The notes beneath the pieces are model-generated. The model made no database searches. It was given only the letters and a program-made list of their open reading frames with translations, and was not told the origin of the DNA. Positions 48,328 to 58,424 of a stretch of DNA of 64,000 nt are shown here, in pieces. This DNA comes from Bifidobacterium simiarum (lineage in GTDB: Bacteria > Actinomycetota > Actinomycetes > Actinomycetales > Bifidobacteriaceae), in the NCBI RefSeq assembly GCF_002802905.1, contig NZ_PEBK01000001.1, positions 473,997 through 537,996 of the forward strand, read 5' to 3'. The first letter of the stretch is position 1; the number at the start of each line of letters is the position of its first letter. Both the position numbers and the translations under genes were made by a program.

Positions 48328-50232
48328 CTACAGGCTCTTCCACGCCACGCCCTCGCCGCGCCAGCCGGCCCTGACGACGGCCAGATACTCGCCGTAGCTG
48401 GTGGTGTACACATGCTCGCCGCCGCCGTTGCCCCGGCCATTCCTCGGCTTGTGATAGGGCTTGGGGTTGTAGAGACGGTACACGTCCTGTCCGGCGGGAC
48501 TGGTGTACCATGCGATGCCCTCGTCCTTCCAGCCAAGGCGCACGAGCATGTCGTGCTCCGCCTTGTTCAGCGTCCAGTTATGGTTGCCCGAGCGGTGGTT
48601 GTACTCGCGGTAGACGGGGCGTGCGCCGGGGGTGTCCTTCGACACCGTGATGAACGAGGATTTGCCGTGGTTCTCGTCACGCCAGCCCAACCGCACGAGC
48701 ATGTCGTTCTCGGCCTTGCTGGTCGTGTAGTGGTGCAGACCCGAGTTGCGGTTGTACACGCGGTACACGGGCACCTTCTTCGAGCTCGGCTTCGACGGGT
48801 CCGTGGGCTTGACCGGAGTGGCGTTCTTCGTCCAATGGGCGGCGAGGGTCAGGTTGGCGGTCACCGGGCGGCTGAAGTCCCATTTGACACTGCCGTTGAA
48901 CCATCCGGCGAACGAATAACCGTTGCGCGTGGGGTTGGCGGGCTGGGTGGCCTTCTGTCCGTTGGCGACCCTCTGCGAGGCCACCTGCGAGCCGCCGGCG
49001 GAGTCGAAGCTGACGGTGCGATAGACGACCTGCGGGGCGTTCTTCGTCCACTTGGCGGTGAGGGTCAGGTTGCCGGTCACGGGCTTGCTGAAGTCCCATT
49101 TGGCGGAGCCGCTGTACCAGCCGGCGAACGTGTAGCCCGAGCGCGTCGGGTTGGCGGGGGCGACGGCCTTCTGACCGTCCTTGACGCTTTGACCGGCGAC
49201 CCGTGAGCCGCCGGCGGAGTCGAAGGAGACGGTGTGGGTGACGGTCGCGTTGACTTCGGGCAGGGCCGTGTACTGGTCGAACTTCGCCAGCAGGTTCTGG
49301 GGGAGAGTCATCGCCTGATCGGTGAGGTAACCGGTGGTCTCCTTGACGCATCCGCTGTCGTCGGCATCCGGATCGCCAATGGACCATCCACAGAGCTGAG
49401 TAATTGATCCGCCGGAATTGGCCTTCATGTAGTAGTTCATGACGTAAGCACCACGACTGGCATTGTTGACGGCGATGGTGGCGTAGACGTAGTCGTTATA
49501 TTGGTTGCGATCGGGATTCCAGATGCTATTGACATAGGCCCTGTAATGGCCGGTCTCGCCAACCATCTTGCCATCGGCCGATCTGCCGTCGAGCTTGCCA
49601 TCGGTCATGTCCTTGTCGTAGTTGGACTTCTCGCTCATTCCGGGAACGCCATCATAGGACTGGCCGTCGTAGAACACCCTGAATCCGGTATCCGGCCCGG
49701 CGATGTTCTGCGCATCGGTAATACCGAAATGATCACCGGTGGCGGCCACGGCGTTGGCCTTATTCTGTTCGCTACCAAGGAGCTGGAGGTTGAGTTTCTG
49801 AGCGGTCAGGCGCTTGTTCGGGTCATTGCACCGGCGTCCCTTGCCTGCCGGCAGGTCCATGCGGCAGGGCTCGTTGACCAGTGAGGTTCGGAACTGGTTG
49901 GAACGTACATCCTCCCGCAGGGCCTTCCCAGTGTTCTCCAGACTGGTGGCATCCCCCTTCGCACCGAGGTTCGTATACCCATCATCCTTGATGTCGGCGT
50001 TCATGTGGTTCATCGCGCGCCTGGCATCGCTTTTCTGGTCTTCGGAACCCCCGTAGACGCTCATCCACTTGAAGAACCCGTACGACGAATGGATCTGGGC
50101 CTGCGACAGCCCCGCGGGCCACCCCTCGGCCGCACCGGCCCCCGTGATCGGGGCGACGGCCACGCCGGCCAGCATCGCCAGGGAGGACAGGGCCACCAGA
50201 ACCCTTCTTCCCGTCTGTCCTGTGATATTCAT
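48328..50232 (-). CDS. Exported surface protein with two InlB B-repeats and C-terminal Tyr/Trp-rich repeats
   Basis: 634 aa. Signal peptide (about 1-35, ending GAGAAEG). N-terminal domain (about 40-325) resembles a CAP/SCP-type secreted domain (QIHSSYGFFKWMSV, ITDAQNIAGPDTG, GETGHYRAYVN). Two Listeria-Bacteroides (InlB B) repeats at about 331-393 and 404-466 (HTVSFDSAGGSRVAG, GYTFAGWYSGSAKWDF). The C-terminal 150 residues hold three repeats (PVYRVYNRNSGLHHYTT, NDMLVRLGWRDE) of a bacterial cell-surface type. No LPxTG motif or membrane tail, so it is secreted or non-covalently attached. Divergent from the surface protein at 50412. Confidence 0.8.
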   Translation of the reverse strand: MNITGQTGRRVLVALSSLAMLAGVAVAPITGAGAAEGWPAGLSQAQIHSSYGFFKWMSVYGGSEDQKSDARRAMNHMNADIKDDGYTNLGAKGDATSLENTGKALREDVRSNQFRTSLVNEPCRMDLPAGKGRRCNDPNKRLTAQKLNLQLLGSEQNKANAVAATGDHFGITDAQNIAGPDTGFRVFYDGQSYDGVPGMSEKSNYDKDMTDGKLDGRSADGKMVGETGHYRAYVNSIWNPDRNQYNDYVYATIAVNNASRGAYVMNYYMKANSGGSITQLCGWSIGDPDADDSGCVKETTGYLTDQAMTLPQNLLAKFDQYTALPEVNATVTHTVSFDSAGGSRVAGQSVKDGQKAVAPANPTRSGYTFAGWYSGSAKWDFSKPVTGNLTLTAKWTKNAPQVVYRTVSFDSAGGSQVASQRVANGQKATQPANPTRNGYSFAGWFNGSVKWDFSRPVTANLTLAAHWTKNATPVKPTDPSKPSSKKVPVYRVYNRNSGLHHYTTSKAENDMLVRLGWRDENHGKSSFITVSKDTPGARPVYREYNHRSGNHNWTLNKAEHDMLVRLGWKDEGIAWYTSPAGQDVYRLYNPKPYHKPRNGRGNGGGEHVYTTSYGEYLAVVRAGWRGEGVAWKSL

Positions 50233-50411
50233 CGGTATTTCGAACCTCTTTTCCTGATTGTTTCCTCGTCGCCTCCCACGCTACTCGCCGGGGGCGCCCG
50301 TCACCCCCTGTCATGCGTCCCCGGCCGCCCGTTTCTGCGCGCATAGCCCACTTCGGTCGCCGGGAAGGGATTCCGGCGGCGGACTTTTCCAAGGAAAGGG
50401 GAAGGAACGAT

Positions 50412-53400
50412 ATGAGAGCAGGAAAGGCATGGATCGCCCTCGTGGTCGGTCTGGCGACACTGCTGAGCGGAGGCGGCCTGACGGCATCGGCCGCCGAGAC
50501 CCCGTCCACCGACACCGTGCAGACCCAGACGCTCGACGGCGGCATGGGCGTCGGCGGCGATACGGACGATACCGGCGGCACGACCGCGACCCCCAAGGCC
50601 GGCGACACGCCATCCGCCAAGGACGACGCCACGACGGACGCCAAGTCCGATGCCACCCCGTCGGCCCCCGAGGCCACGGACGGCGGGTCGGACGCGAAGA
50701 CCGGCGACGCCAAGGCCGAGACCGGTCAGGCCGCGCCGAAGGCCACCGCCCCGACGACGCCGCAGACCAAGGCCGACACGAAGGCCACGACCCCGGACAC
50801 GGCGAAGGGACGTCAGGGCACGCTGGACGTCGAGGCCACCTCGGACACGAGCCTGAAGGACGTGACCACCCGGCTCTACCGGATCGGCGACTGGCCGGCC
50901 GGCATGACCGGAGACAAGGCGAAGACGACCTCGTGGGACGATCTGCACGCCACGGCCTCCGACCCGAACGTGGCCGCCATGGCCGCCAAGGCATACGGAA
51001 ACACCAAGGGCGACCCGGTGGACGCGATGTGGCATGACCTCAACCCCGTCACCGTGAACGCCCCCGCCAACACGCTGGCCGCCGCCCTGAAGGCCGCGGG
51101 CGTCTCCCCGGTCGCCTCCGTGACCGGCACCGGCAGGGTCACCGTGCCCGAGGGCGTGTATCTGGCCGTGCCCGAGAACGGGTTCGCCCCGCAGGCGGTC
51201 GTCGGCACCACCACGCTCGACGGCGCCTCGACCCTGAAGGACAAGCCGATCGGCTTCGCCGTCATCGACGGCGCCTCCACCGTCACCCCGCTGGACAACG
51301 AGGACGGTGACGACACGGCCGAGGACGATTCGGACACGTCGCTGCTGGGCCGGATGATGAGCCTGTTCAGGCTGGCCGATCCCCTCAATAAGGTCAAAGT
51401 TAAGGTCGCCAGCGTTCCCAGAATGTATCATGGCGTCAACTGGACCGGCAAGTACATCATGGCCGACGGAGCCACGGCCCTATGCATCCAGGCCAATAAG
51501 ACCGGCCCCGGCGTCGGTGCCGTGTATGTGCGGCAAAGCTACTCCGGCTTCTCCGCCCTTGAGGAGAACCGTATGCGCGCCGCCGTGTACTACGCCCAGC
51601 AGTTCTACGGCCCCAACATCGACAACGACTACGCCCGCATCCGCATCCACCACGCCTTCAGCTACATCCACAACGGCGGGCCGGAAAACCGGGCCTCCAC
51701 CGTCGGATTCATGCCCGGCATCGCGGACGCCAAATGGCAGAAATACGCCAATCAGGCATGGCAGATGCCGTTGACCGCCCAGCAGTCGCACGTACGTCTG
51801 ACCATCTATGTCCCCGCGAACAACGCCCCCACCCAGCAGCTGGTAAGCTACCAGACGGGCTTTAGGTGGCAGCCGACCGCCTCCACCCAGGCTCAGGCGA
51901 ACTCGGGCGGATGGAAGGACGTGAACGTCGGCACCCGCATCGACCGCACCCAGTCCGTGCGCGATAACGTGGTCGTCAAGTCGAACAACGGCACCCATGT
52001 GACCGACGACTACTTCACCATCGTCTCCGAACTCAACGTGGACGTCAACAACGACGGCAGGGCCGACTACAAGGCCACGGTGTCCCAGATCGAGAACGTG
52101 AGGATCGAGCCGAACAGGTCGTACCAGTTCAGCAGCCCCGCCATCGGTCCCAGGCACCCGAACTTCAAGGCGCTCAACGGCTACTGGCCCTCCGGCGCGC
52201 ACCTGTGGTGGGTGACCAGCGTCCGTCCCGCCCAGAAGGGCGATCCCGGCTACTCCGAGGCCGTGGGCAGGCGCATGGACAACAGCTACATGGTCAACCC
52301 GGTGAACCGCCAGGACGGCCGCACCACGGTCAGTGAGAACTTCTACGTTCTGGAGACCCCTTCGATCGACGTGAGCACCAAGGTGCGCAACGCGACCAAC
52401 GGCGGGGTCACTCCGGCGAACAACACCGACGGCATGATGGACCACATCTCGATCGCCCAGAAGACGGGCAACAGCCTCGGCGACGGCCTGGCCAGCGCGG
52501 ACACGCGACTGGTCATGGACCTCAACCACAACGGCAAGGCCGACACCGGCGACGCGGTCAGCCCGTGGATCCGCACCGAGAAACGGTTCGGCGACATCGG
52601 GCAGGGCGACGTGATCTCCATGGACACGCGCCTGTTCACGCCGGCCGACCTGAAGCAGAAGACCTGGGCGACGGGCGTGACCTACTGGTTCGACACCAAG
52701 GTGTACGTGCAGACCGGCAACAGGTATCCCACGGTCTCCGCGACCCTGTCCGGTGCCAAGGAAACCAGCGAACAGTTCCAGCTGTGGAGGCAGGGCACTG
52801 CGAGCTTCTCCACGGTCGCGCAGGGAATACCCAGTCCGCTGCTGTCCGGCGGTAGCCAGAAGGTCAAGGACCAGATCAGGGTCACCTGCACCGAGGGCGT
52901 GCCCGCGAACACCACGTTCACCGGCACGATCACCTTCAACGCGCCCAACGGCAAGTCGAAGGCGCAGGCGGTGACCATGAAGTGCGGTACGAACAACTAC
53001 TCGCGGGAGTTCGCCCCGTCCGACGTGGGCATGGCCACCTGGGCGGCCGGCAAGTACTGGTTCGATCTCACCGTGCCCAAGCAGAAGTATGTCGAAAGGG
53101 CCACCACGTTTGTCGGTAAGACCGACGCGAATGAGTCGTGGACGCTGCGCGCCCCGAAGGTGACCGTCGCCACCCGGGCCGTGGACCCGTTCGACACGGC
53201 CGGCGGCACCGCCCCCGTCAAGGACCTCATCTGGACCACCTGCGAGAACATCGGCGACAACACCAGCGACGGCGAGTACCTGGCTGCCGTAGGCGGACTG
53301 GGGGTGGTTGGATCGCCGTGTGATGGGACTCGACCACCCTCAGTCCGGCGCAGCCGGACAGCTCCCGCCAGCGGGAGCATGATTCACTGTCCGTCCGGCG

Positions 53401-53501
53401 GGGGCGAGAGCTGCATTGCCCTCATCAGTCAGCCTGCGGCTGACAGCTTCCCCCAGAGGGGGAAGCCTGCGAAGCATCGCATGCGCGAAGCATCACCATG
53501 A
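50412..53501 (+). pseudogene. Large surface protein, 3' end lost and replaced by repeat sequence
   Basis: Signal peptide (MRAGKAWIALVVGLATLLSGGGL), Thr/Ala/Asp-rich linker (about 30-150), then globular regions. One contains GKYIMADGATALCIQ with Cys358, recalling thioester-type adhesin domains; later repeats (ETPSIDVSTKVRNATNGG, ATRAVDPFDTAGG) resemble VaFE/pilin-like surface proteins. Native coding stops at about residue 956; the last 73 codons (from 53280) are read through the REP-like element and end at a chance TGA. The sortase LPxTG anchor that such proteins normally have is missing. Either a decayed gene or a released protein. Good ggaagga ribosome site. Confidence 0.7.
53280..53467 (-). 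repeat. REP-like composite element, copy 3 (right inverted repeat)
   Basis: 188 bp, inverted and almost identical to 48092-48300 but without the 25-nt palindrome. It begins inside the reading frame of the surface protein and inside a hairpin module, so the junction looks like a deletion or recombination point. Confidence 0.9.
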
Positions 53502-53524
53502 AGCATCATCACATCATCATGCAT

Positions 53525-53702
53525 GTTGCCCCGGAGTGATGCGTGTGTCCTCAAGGCGCACCGAGGGAAGGCGTACGAAGGTACGTCAATCATCTCATTA
53601 AGCGTTGCCCCGGAGTGATGCGTGTGTCAGCAAGGCGCGGAAAATGAAGGCGTACAAGGGTACGTCGAATTTTCCGTAACGCAGCTGACACTCCATCACT
53701 CC
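53525..53702. repeat. Tandem element with long branched hairpin
   Basis: A 25-bp stretch (starting gttgccccggagtgatg) occurs at 53525 and again at 53604, 79 bp apart; both units continue to a gtac-aagg-gtac type mini-hairpin. The second unit forms a nested hairpin over 53612-53702 with stems of 9, 7, 8 and 5 bp (ggagtgatg/catcactcc, tgtcagc/gctgaca, cggaaaat/attttccg, cgtac/gtacg). Its right arm covers the last 7 bases of the ABC-F gene, so it may end that minus-strand transcript. Confidence 0.8.
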
Positions 53703-55297
53703 TCGGCAACCAGGTCGAGGTAGTCGTCGCTCCACAAATCCTCGTCGCCGTCCGGCATGAGCAGCACGCGTTCGGGGTTCAGGGCCTGCACGGCGCCCTC
53801 GTCGTGGGTGACGAGGACGATGGCGCCCTCGTATTTGCCGATGGCCTTGAGGATCTCGTCGCGGGAGGCGGGGTCGAGGTTGTTGGTGGGCTCGTCGAGG
53901 AGGAGCACGTTGGCGCGCGAGGTGACGAGGGTGGCCAGGGCGAGTCGGGTCTTTTCGCCGCCGGAGAGGACGCGCGTGGGCTTGAGCGCGTCGTCGCCGG
54001 AGAAGAGGAAGGAGCCGAGGATGCTGCGGGCCTGGGTGTCGTTGAGGTCGGGGGCGACGTGGGTGAGGTTCTCGAGGACGGTGGCGTCGTTGTCGAGGGT
54101 GTCGTGCTCCTGGGCGAAGTAGCCGATCTTGGCGCCGTGGCCGAAGATGACCTCGCCGGTGTCGGGCTTGTCGATGCCGGCGAGGAGGCGCAGGGTGGTG
54201 GTCTTGCCGGCGCCGTTGTAGCCGAGGATGACGACGCGGGATCCCTTGTCGACGGCGAGGTTGACGCCGGCGAAGACGATGTTGGAGCCGAAGGCCTTGG
54301 AGATGTCCTTGGCCATGATGGGGGTGCGGCCGCAGGGCGCCGGCTCGGGGAAGCGGATGTCGGCGACCTTCTCGGCCTTCTGGGCCACGGAGGTTTCGGA
54401 AAGCAGACGTTCGGCGCGGCGCATCATGTTCTGGGCGGCGACGGCCTTGGTGGCCTTGGCGTGCAGGCGGATGCCCTGCTTCATGAGACGTTCGGCCTTC
54501 TTCTCGGCGACCTCGCGTTCGCGGCGGCGGCGTTCCTCGTCGACGGCGCGCTGGTGCAGGTAGGCTTTCCAGCCGAGGGAGTACATGTCGATCTGGCCGA
54601 GCTGGGCGTCGAGATGCCACACCTTGTTGACGACCTCGTCGAGCAGTTCGGTGGAGTGGGAGATGACGAGGAATCCGCCGTTGAACTTCTTGAGGTAGCC
54701 GCGCAGCCATTCGATGGAGTCGGCGTCCAGATGGTTGGTGGGCTCGTCGAGGATCATGGTGTCGGCGTCGGAGAAGAGGATGCGGGCCAGTTCGATGCGG
54801 CGTCGCTGGCCTCCGGAAAGGGTGCCGAGCTCGCGCTTGAGCACCTCCTGGTCGAGGCCGAGGCTTTCGGCCATGACGATCGCCTCGGACTGCACGGCGT
54901 ATCCGCCCGCGTTCTCGAAGTCCTGCTGCGCCTTGTCGTAGCGGCGCATGGCCTTCTCCATGATGTCGGGGTCGGGGTTGGTCATGTCCTTCTCCGCCTT
55001 GCGGATGCGGGTGAGGATGGTGTTGATGTCGCGGGCGCTCATGATGCGGTCGAGCGCGGACTGCTCCTGATCGCCGGTGTGGGTGTCCTGCGGCAGGTAG
55101 CCGAGCTTGCCGGTGACGCGCACCTTGCCGGCGGTGGGCAGCATGTCGCCGGTGATCACGCGGGTCAGCGTGGTCTTGCCGGCGCCGTTGCGGCCGACCA
55201 GACCGATGCGGTCGCCCTTCGATACGTGGAAGTCCGTGGGGTTGAGCAGCGTGCGCGCCCCGATGCGAATCTCCAGTCCCTGTGCCTCAATAGCCAT
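53696..55297 (-). CDS. ABC-F family ATPase
   Basis: 533 aa with two ABC domains and no membrane segments. First domain: Walker A GRNGAGKTT, signature LSGGQRRR, Walker B MILDEPTN. Second: GYNGAGKTT, LSGGEKTR, LLLDEPTN. A charged linker (about 240-300, Arg/Lys/Glu-rich) between them is the P-site tRNA interaction motif of ABC-F proteins. Works on the ribosome in translation or in antibiotic resistance; which one cannot be told from sequence alone. Its 3' end lies in a large hairpin. Confidence 0.9.
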   Translation of the reverse strand: MAIEAQGLEIRIGARTLLNPTDFHVSKGDRIGLVGRNGAGKTTLTRVITGDMLPTAGKVRVTGKLGYLPQDTHTGDQEQSALDRIMSARDINTILTRIRKAEKDMTNPDPDIMEKAMRRYDKAQQDFENAGGYAVQSEAIVMAESLGLDQEVLKRELGTLSGGQRRRIELARILFSDADTMILDEPTNHLDADSIEWLRGYLKKFNGGFLVISHSTELLDEVVNKVWHLDAQLGQIDMYSLGWKAYLHQRAVDEERRRREREVAEKKAERLMKQGIRLHAKATKAVAAQNMMRRAERLLSETSVAQKAEKVADIRFPEPAPCGRTPIMAKDISKAFGSNIVFAGVNLAVDKGSRVVILGYNGAGKTTTLRLLAGIDKPDTGEVIFGHGAKIGYFAQEHDTLDNDATVLENLTHVAPDLNDTQARSILGSFLFSGDDALKPTRVLSGGEKTRLALATLVTSRANVLLLDEPTNNLDPASRDEILKAIGKYEGAIVLVTHDEGAVQALNPERVLLMPDGDEDLWSDDYLDLVAEE

Positions 55298-55415
55298 GCC
55301 TCACCTGCCGTATGCGATCGAATGTCGTGATTCCTCGTGTATAAAATCCAACGGACCATGATACCGAACGGTGTGCCGAAACGCCGTGGTGTCGTAAACG
55401 TCAAGGAGGCAGACG

Positions 55416-55982
55416 ATGTCGAAGGAATCCGATTCCCCGATGCGTCAGGCCACGCAGTCCACGGCTGCGCTGGCCAAGGGCGCGCTGAACGTCACCGAGG
55501 ATACGGCGAGGAGGCTCGTCTCGCTGACGGACCGCGGCCCGTTCGGCGGCTTCAAGAAGTTCATTTCCCGCGGATCGATGATCGACATGGCGGTCGGCGT
55601 GGTCATGGGATCCGCTGTCACCGGCGTGGTCAACGCGATCGTGAAGTACTTCATCAACCCGCTGATCGCGATGATCGGCGGCAAGCCGGACATGTCGGCG
55701 ATGCTCAGCATCACGTTTAACGGGGCGACGATCTCGTTCGGCGCGATCCTCAACGAGGTCATCAACTTCCTGCTCGTCGGCGTGGCCGTGTACTTCTGCG
55801 TCATCCTGCCCATCAACAAGCTGCGTGACGTGACGGCGTCGGCGCTGGCACGTGAGCAGGAGGACGCCGACGAGCAGGCCGGCACGTCCGTGGAGGAGCG
55901 GACGCTCGCCGTACTGGAGGAGATCCGCGACGAACTGCGGCGGTCGGACCGCGGTCCGGATCGCAGCCCGGAGCATAGCTAG
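55416..55982 (+). CDS. mscL: Large-conductance mechanosensitive channel
   Basis: 188 aa. Pore helix TM1 (about 55-80, FISRGSMIDMAVGVVMGSAVTGVV) and TM2 (about 105-130) fit MscL. It has a 45-residue hydrophilic N-terminal extension not found in most MscL proteins, and a charged C-terminal bundle. Releases solutes on hypo-osmotic shock. Ribosome site aaggagg. Confidence 0.92.
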   Translation: MSKESDSPMRQATQSTAALAKGALNVTEDTARRLVSLTDRGPFGGFKKFISRGSMIDMAVGVVMGSAVTGVVNAIVKYFINPLIAMIGGKPDMSAMLSITFNGATISFGAILNEVINFLLVGVAVYFCVILPINKLRDVTASALAREQEDADEQAGTSVEERTLAVLEEIRDELRRSDRGPDRSPEHS

Positions 55983-56025
55983 GCGAGAACCGGAAAAGGG
56001 AAGGAAGGAAAGGAAGACGGAGACC

Positions 56026-57303
56026 ATGGGACGGACATCACGGGGAGCCGGCACCACGCCGCGGTTGCTCGCCGCACTGATCTTTCTGGTGGCGCTGAAT
56101 CTGCGACCGGCCATCGCCGCGGTCGGACCGGTATTGGCCGGCATCGGCACGGACCTCGGCTGGGGCGAAAGCCTGCTGGGACTGCTGGGCGCCATGCCGT
56201 TATGGGCGTTCGCCGCGATCAGTCCGCTGGTACGGTTCGTCACGGCGCGTATCGGCGCCGACCGGACGATCCTCGCGGCGCTGCTGGTGCTGTCCGCGGG
56301 CGATCTGATCCGCTCGTTCGGCGGTCCGGCCGGAGTCTGGCTGGGCACGGTCGCCGTGGGCGCGGGCATCGCCGCCGGCAACGTGCTCGTCCCGGTGATC
56401 GCCAAACGCGACTACGCCGGCCATGTTTCCATGGCCACCGGCGTGTACTCGGCATGCATCACGACCGGTTCCGCCGTCGCGGGACTGACCGCCGCGCCGC
56501 TGTCGGCGTCTCTGGGTGGATGGCGGCCGGCGCTCGCCGTATGGGCGGTGCCCCCGCTGATCGTGGCCGCACTGTGGTCCGTTCGTGTGATGCGGAAGCC
56601 GGCGGTGCCGCAGGAGAAGCCGGAGTCTCGGAAGACGCCGTTCACGGAACGGACCGAGGACGATCCCACCCGTCTCGCCCCGCATCCCGACCCCGTTCCC
56701 GGTACCGTTCCTCCCGGTACCGTTCCGTTGTGGCGTCGGCCGATGACCTGGTGGGTCACCTTATTCATGGGACTGCAGTCGGCCGCGTTCTACACGATGT
56801 CGAACTGGCTGCCGTCCGTCGTTGTCGCGGCCGGATTCGACGATGCGACCGCCGGCGTGCACCTGTTCGTCTTCCAGTCGCTGGGCATTCTCTCCGGCCT
56901 GATGATCCCCGCACTCATGCGGGTGCGCGGCAATCAGATCTGCGCGGCCATGACGGCCAGCATCCCCATGGTCGTCGCCGGGCTCGGCTGGATGCTCTCG
57001 CCGGGGCTGTCGCTGCTGTGGAGCGTCATCGGCGGCATGGGACAGGGCTCGGCGCTGGTCGTGGCACTGACCCTGATCTCCCTGCGCGGCCGGACCCCGG
57101 CCGAAACGGTGGCGCTGTCCGGCATGGCGCAGTCGATCGGCTATCTGCTGGCGTCGGTCGGGCCGCTCGCCTTCGGCTCGCTCGCCGAGGTTTCGGGCGG
57201 GTGGACCGCGCCGCTCACCCTGTTCACCGCGCTCGCCGCCGCGCAGTGCGTGGTCGCCGTGTTCGCGGGTAGGGACGTGCGGAATCCCGGTCCAACCAGG
57301 TGA
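56026..57303 (+). CDS. MFS transporter of the CynX/NimT type
   Basis: 425 aa with about 12 membrane segments and a central cytoplasmic loop (about 190-225, Pro/Thr-rich). The start (LLAALIFLVALNLRPAIAAVGPVL) is typical of CynX/NimT cyanate/nitroimidazole-type transporters. Substrate unknown. ATG chosen because the fold begins there and aggaagacggag lies before it. Followed by an ABC ATPase gene with its own promoter. Confidence 0.85.
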   Translation: MGRTSRGAGTTPRLLAALIFLVALNLRPAIAAVGPVLAGIGTDLGWGESLLGLLGAMPLWAFAAISPLVRFVTARIGADRTILAALLVLSAGDLIRSFGGPAGVWLGTVAVGAGIAAGNVLVPVIAKRDYAGHVSMATGVYSACITTGSAVAGLTAAPLSASLGGWRPALAVWAVPPLIVAALWSVRVMRKPAVPQEKPESRKTPFTERTEDDPTRLAPHPDPVPGTVPPGTVPLWRRPMTWWVTLFMGLQSAAFYTMSNWLPSVVVAAGFDDATAGVHLFVFQSLGILSGLMIPALMRVRGNQICAAMTASIPMVVAGLGWMLSPGLSLLWSVIGGMGQGSALVVALTLISLRGRTPAETVALSGMAQSIGYLLASVGPLAFGSLAEVSGGWTAPLTLFTALAAAQCVVAVFAGRDVRNPGPTR

Positions 57304-57406
57304 GATCGTTCGATGAGCCGGTTTGGCCGGTGGCCGGGTCCGGTGAGACGGGGCCGTCGGATCGTGTTTTTCGGAAGTCCGCGACCGCATTCTGCCGGTC
57401 GTGGTG

Positions 57407-57412
57407 TATGTT
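57407..57412 (+). promoter_or_regulatory. Putative -10 element of leaderless ABC ATPase mRNA
   Basis: TATGTT, directly preceded by TG, ends 7 nt before the ATG at 57420. No Shine-Dalgarno sequence is present between them. Confidence 0.5.
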
Positions 57413-57419
57413 CGGACGC

Positions 57420-58424
57420 ATGACCGATGACATCACCGACCGTTCAGCCAGCCATGCCGATTCCGAGACCGTGGGCCCTGTGACCACCGACCCCGTGTCC
57501 GCGATCCCCGACGCCGCCGTGTGCGCCGAATCCGTGGGGTTCTACCGCGACCGCCGTCTGATCCTCGCCGACGTGAACCTCACCGTCCGCAAGGGGGAGA
57601 AGTGGATCCTGTTCGGGCCGAACGGCATCGGCAAGTCCACGCTGATCTCGATGATGAGCCTCAGGCAGTTCCCCAACGTCGGTCGGCTGTCGTTGCTCGG
57701 GCACCGTCCCGGCGGCATCGACAAGTTCTCGTTCCGAGACATCGCCCTGGCTTCGTCCCTTTCCGGCAGGGAGGTCGCCCCGCCGGCCGATCCGATCGAC
57801 GTGATCGTCGACGCGGCGCCGATCCGTGCCGTGCCGCAGGATCTCGGCGATTCCGCCGACGTGGTCGAACTCACCGGCGGTCGCGAGCGGCGCCAGCGCG
57901 ACACCGCCGAATACGAGCGTGCCTATGCGTTGATGGAACGGTTCGGCATCGAGTACCTCGCCGGCAAGCGCATGGCCGGGCTTTCCGAGGGGGAGCGCAC
58001 GCGCGTGCTGATCTGCCGCAATCTCATGTCGGACGCCGAGCTCATGATCTTCGACGAGCCGACGACCGGCATGGACCTCGGTGGCCGCGAGCTCGTCGTG
58101 CGCGAGCTGGGACGGCTCGGCAGGGGAGAGGACGGCATGGCGGGGCGGACCGTCATCCTCGTTACCCACCAGCTGGAGGAGATCCCCGACGGGTTCGACC
58201 ATCTGGCGCTCATGGGGCACATGCCCGAAGAGCGGTATCGCGAGTATCTCGACGCGCATCCGAACATCTACGCGCCCGACCTCGGCAACCCCATGCCCGG
58301 CACCATCATCTACACGGGCGGCCTCGACGGTGGGTTCACGGCCGATCGGCTGGGCGCCATGTTCGGATTCCCGGTGTCGGTGCGGCATACGGCCGGCCGC
58401 TGGTCGGCGATCAGGGCACGGTAG
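57420..58424 (+). CDS. Orphan ABC transporter ATP-binding protein
   Basis: 334 aa. One ABC domain: Walker A GPNGIGKST, signature LSEGERTRV (Glu in place of the common Gly-Gly), Walker B LMIFDEPTTGMDLGG, and switch His in VTHQ. A 50-residue insertion with RERRQRD lies between Walker A and signature. No permease next to it, similar to ModF/YlmA-type stand-alone ATPases. The C-terminal 70 residues follow the ABC fold and are unassigned. Confidence 0.8.
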   Translation: MTDDITDRSASHADSETVGPVTTDPVSAIPDAAVCAESVGFYRDRRLILADVNLTVRKGEKWILFGPNGIGKSTLISMMSLRQFPNVGRLSLLGHRPGGIDKFSFRDIALASSLSGREVAPPADPIDVIVDAAPIRAVPQDLGDSADVVELTGGRERRQRDTAEYERAYALMERFGIEYLAGKRMAGLSEGERTRVLICRNLMSDAELMIFDEPTTGMDLGGRELVVRELGRLGRGEDGMAGRTVILVTHQLEEIPDGFDHLALMGHMPEERYREYLDAHPNIYAPDLGNPMPGTIIYTGGLDGGFTADRLGAMFGFPVSVRHTAGRWSAIRAR

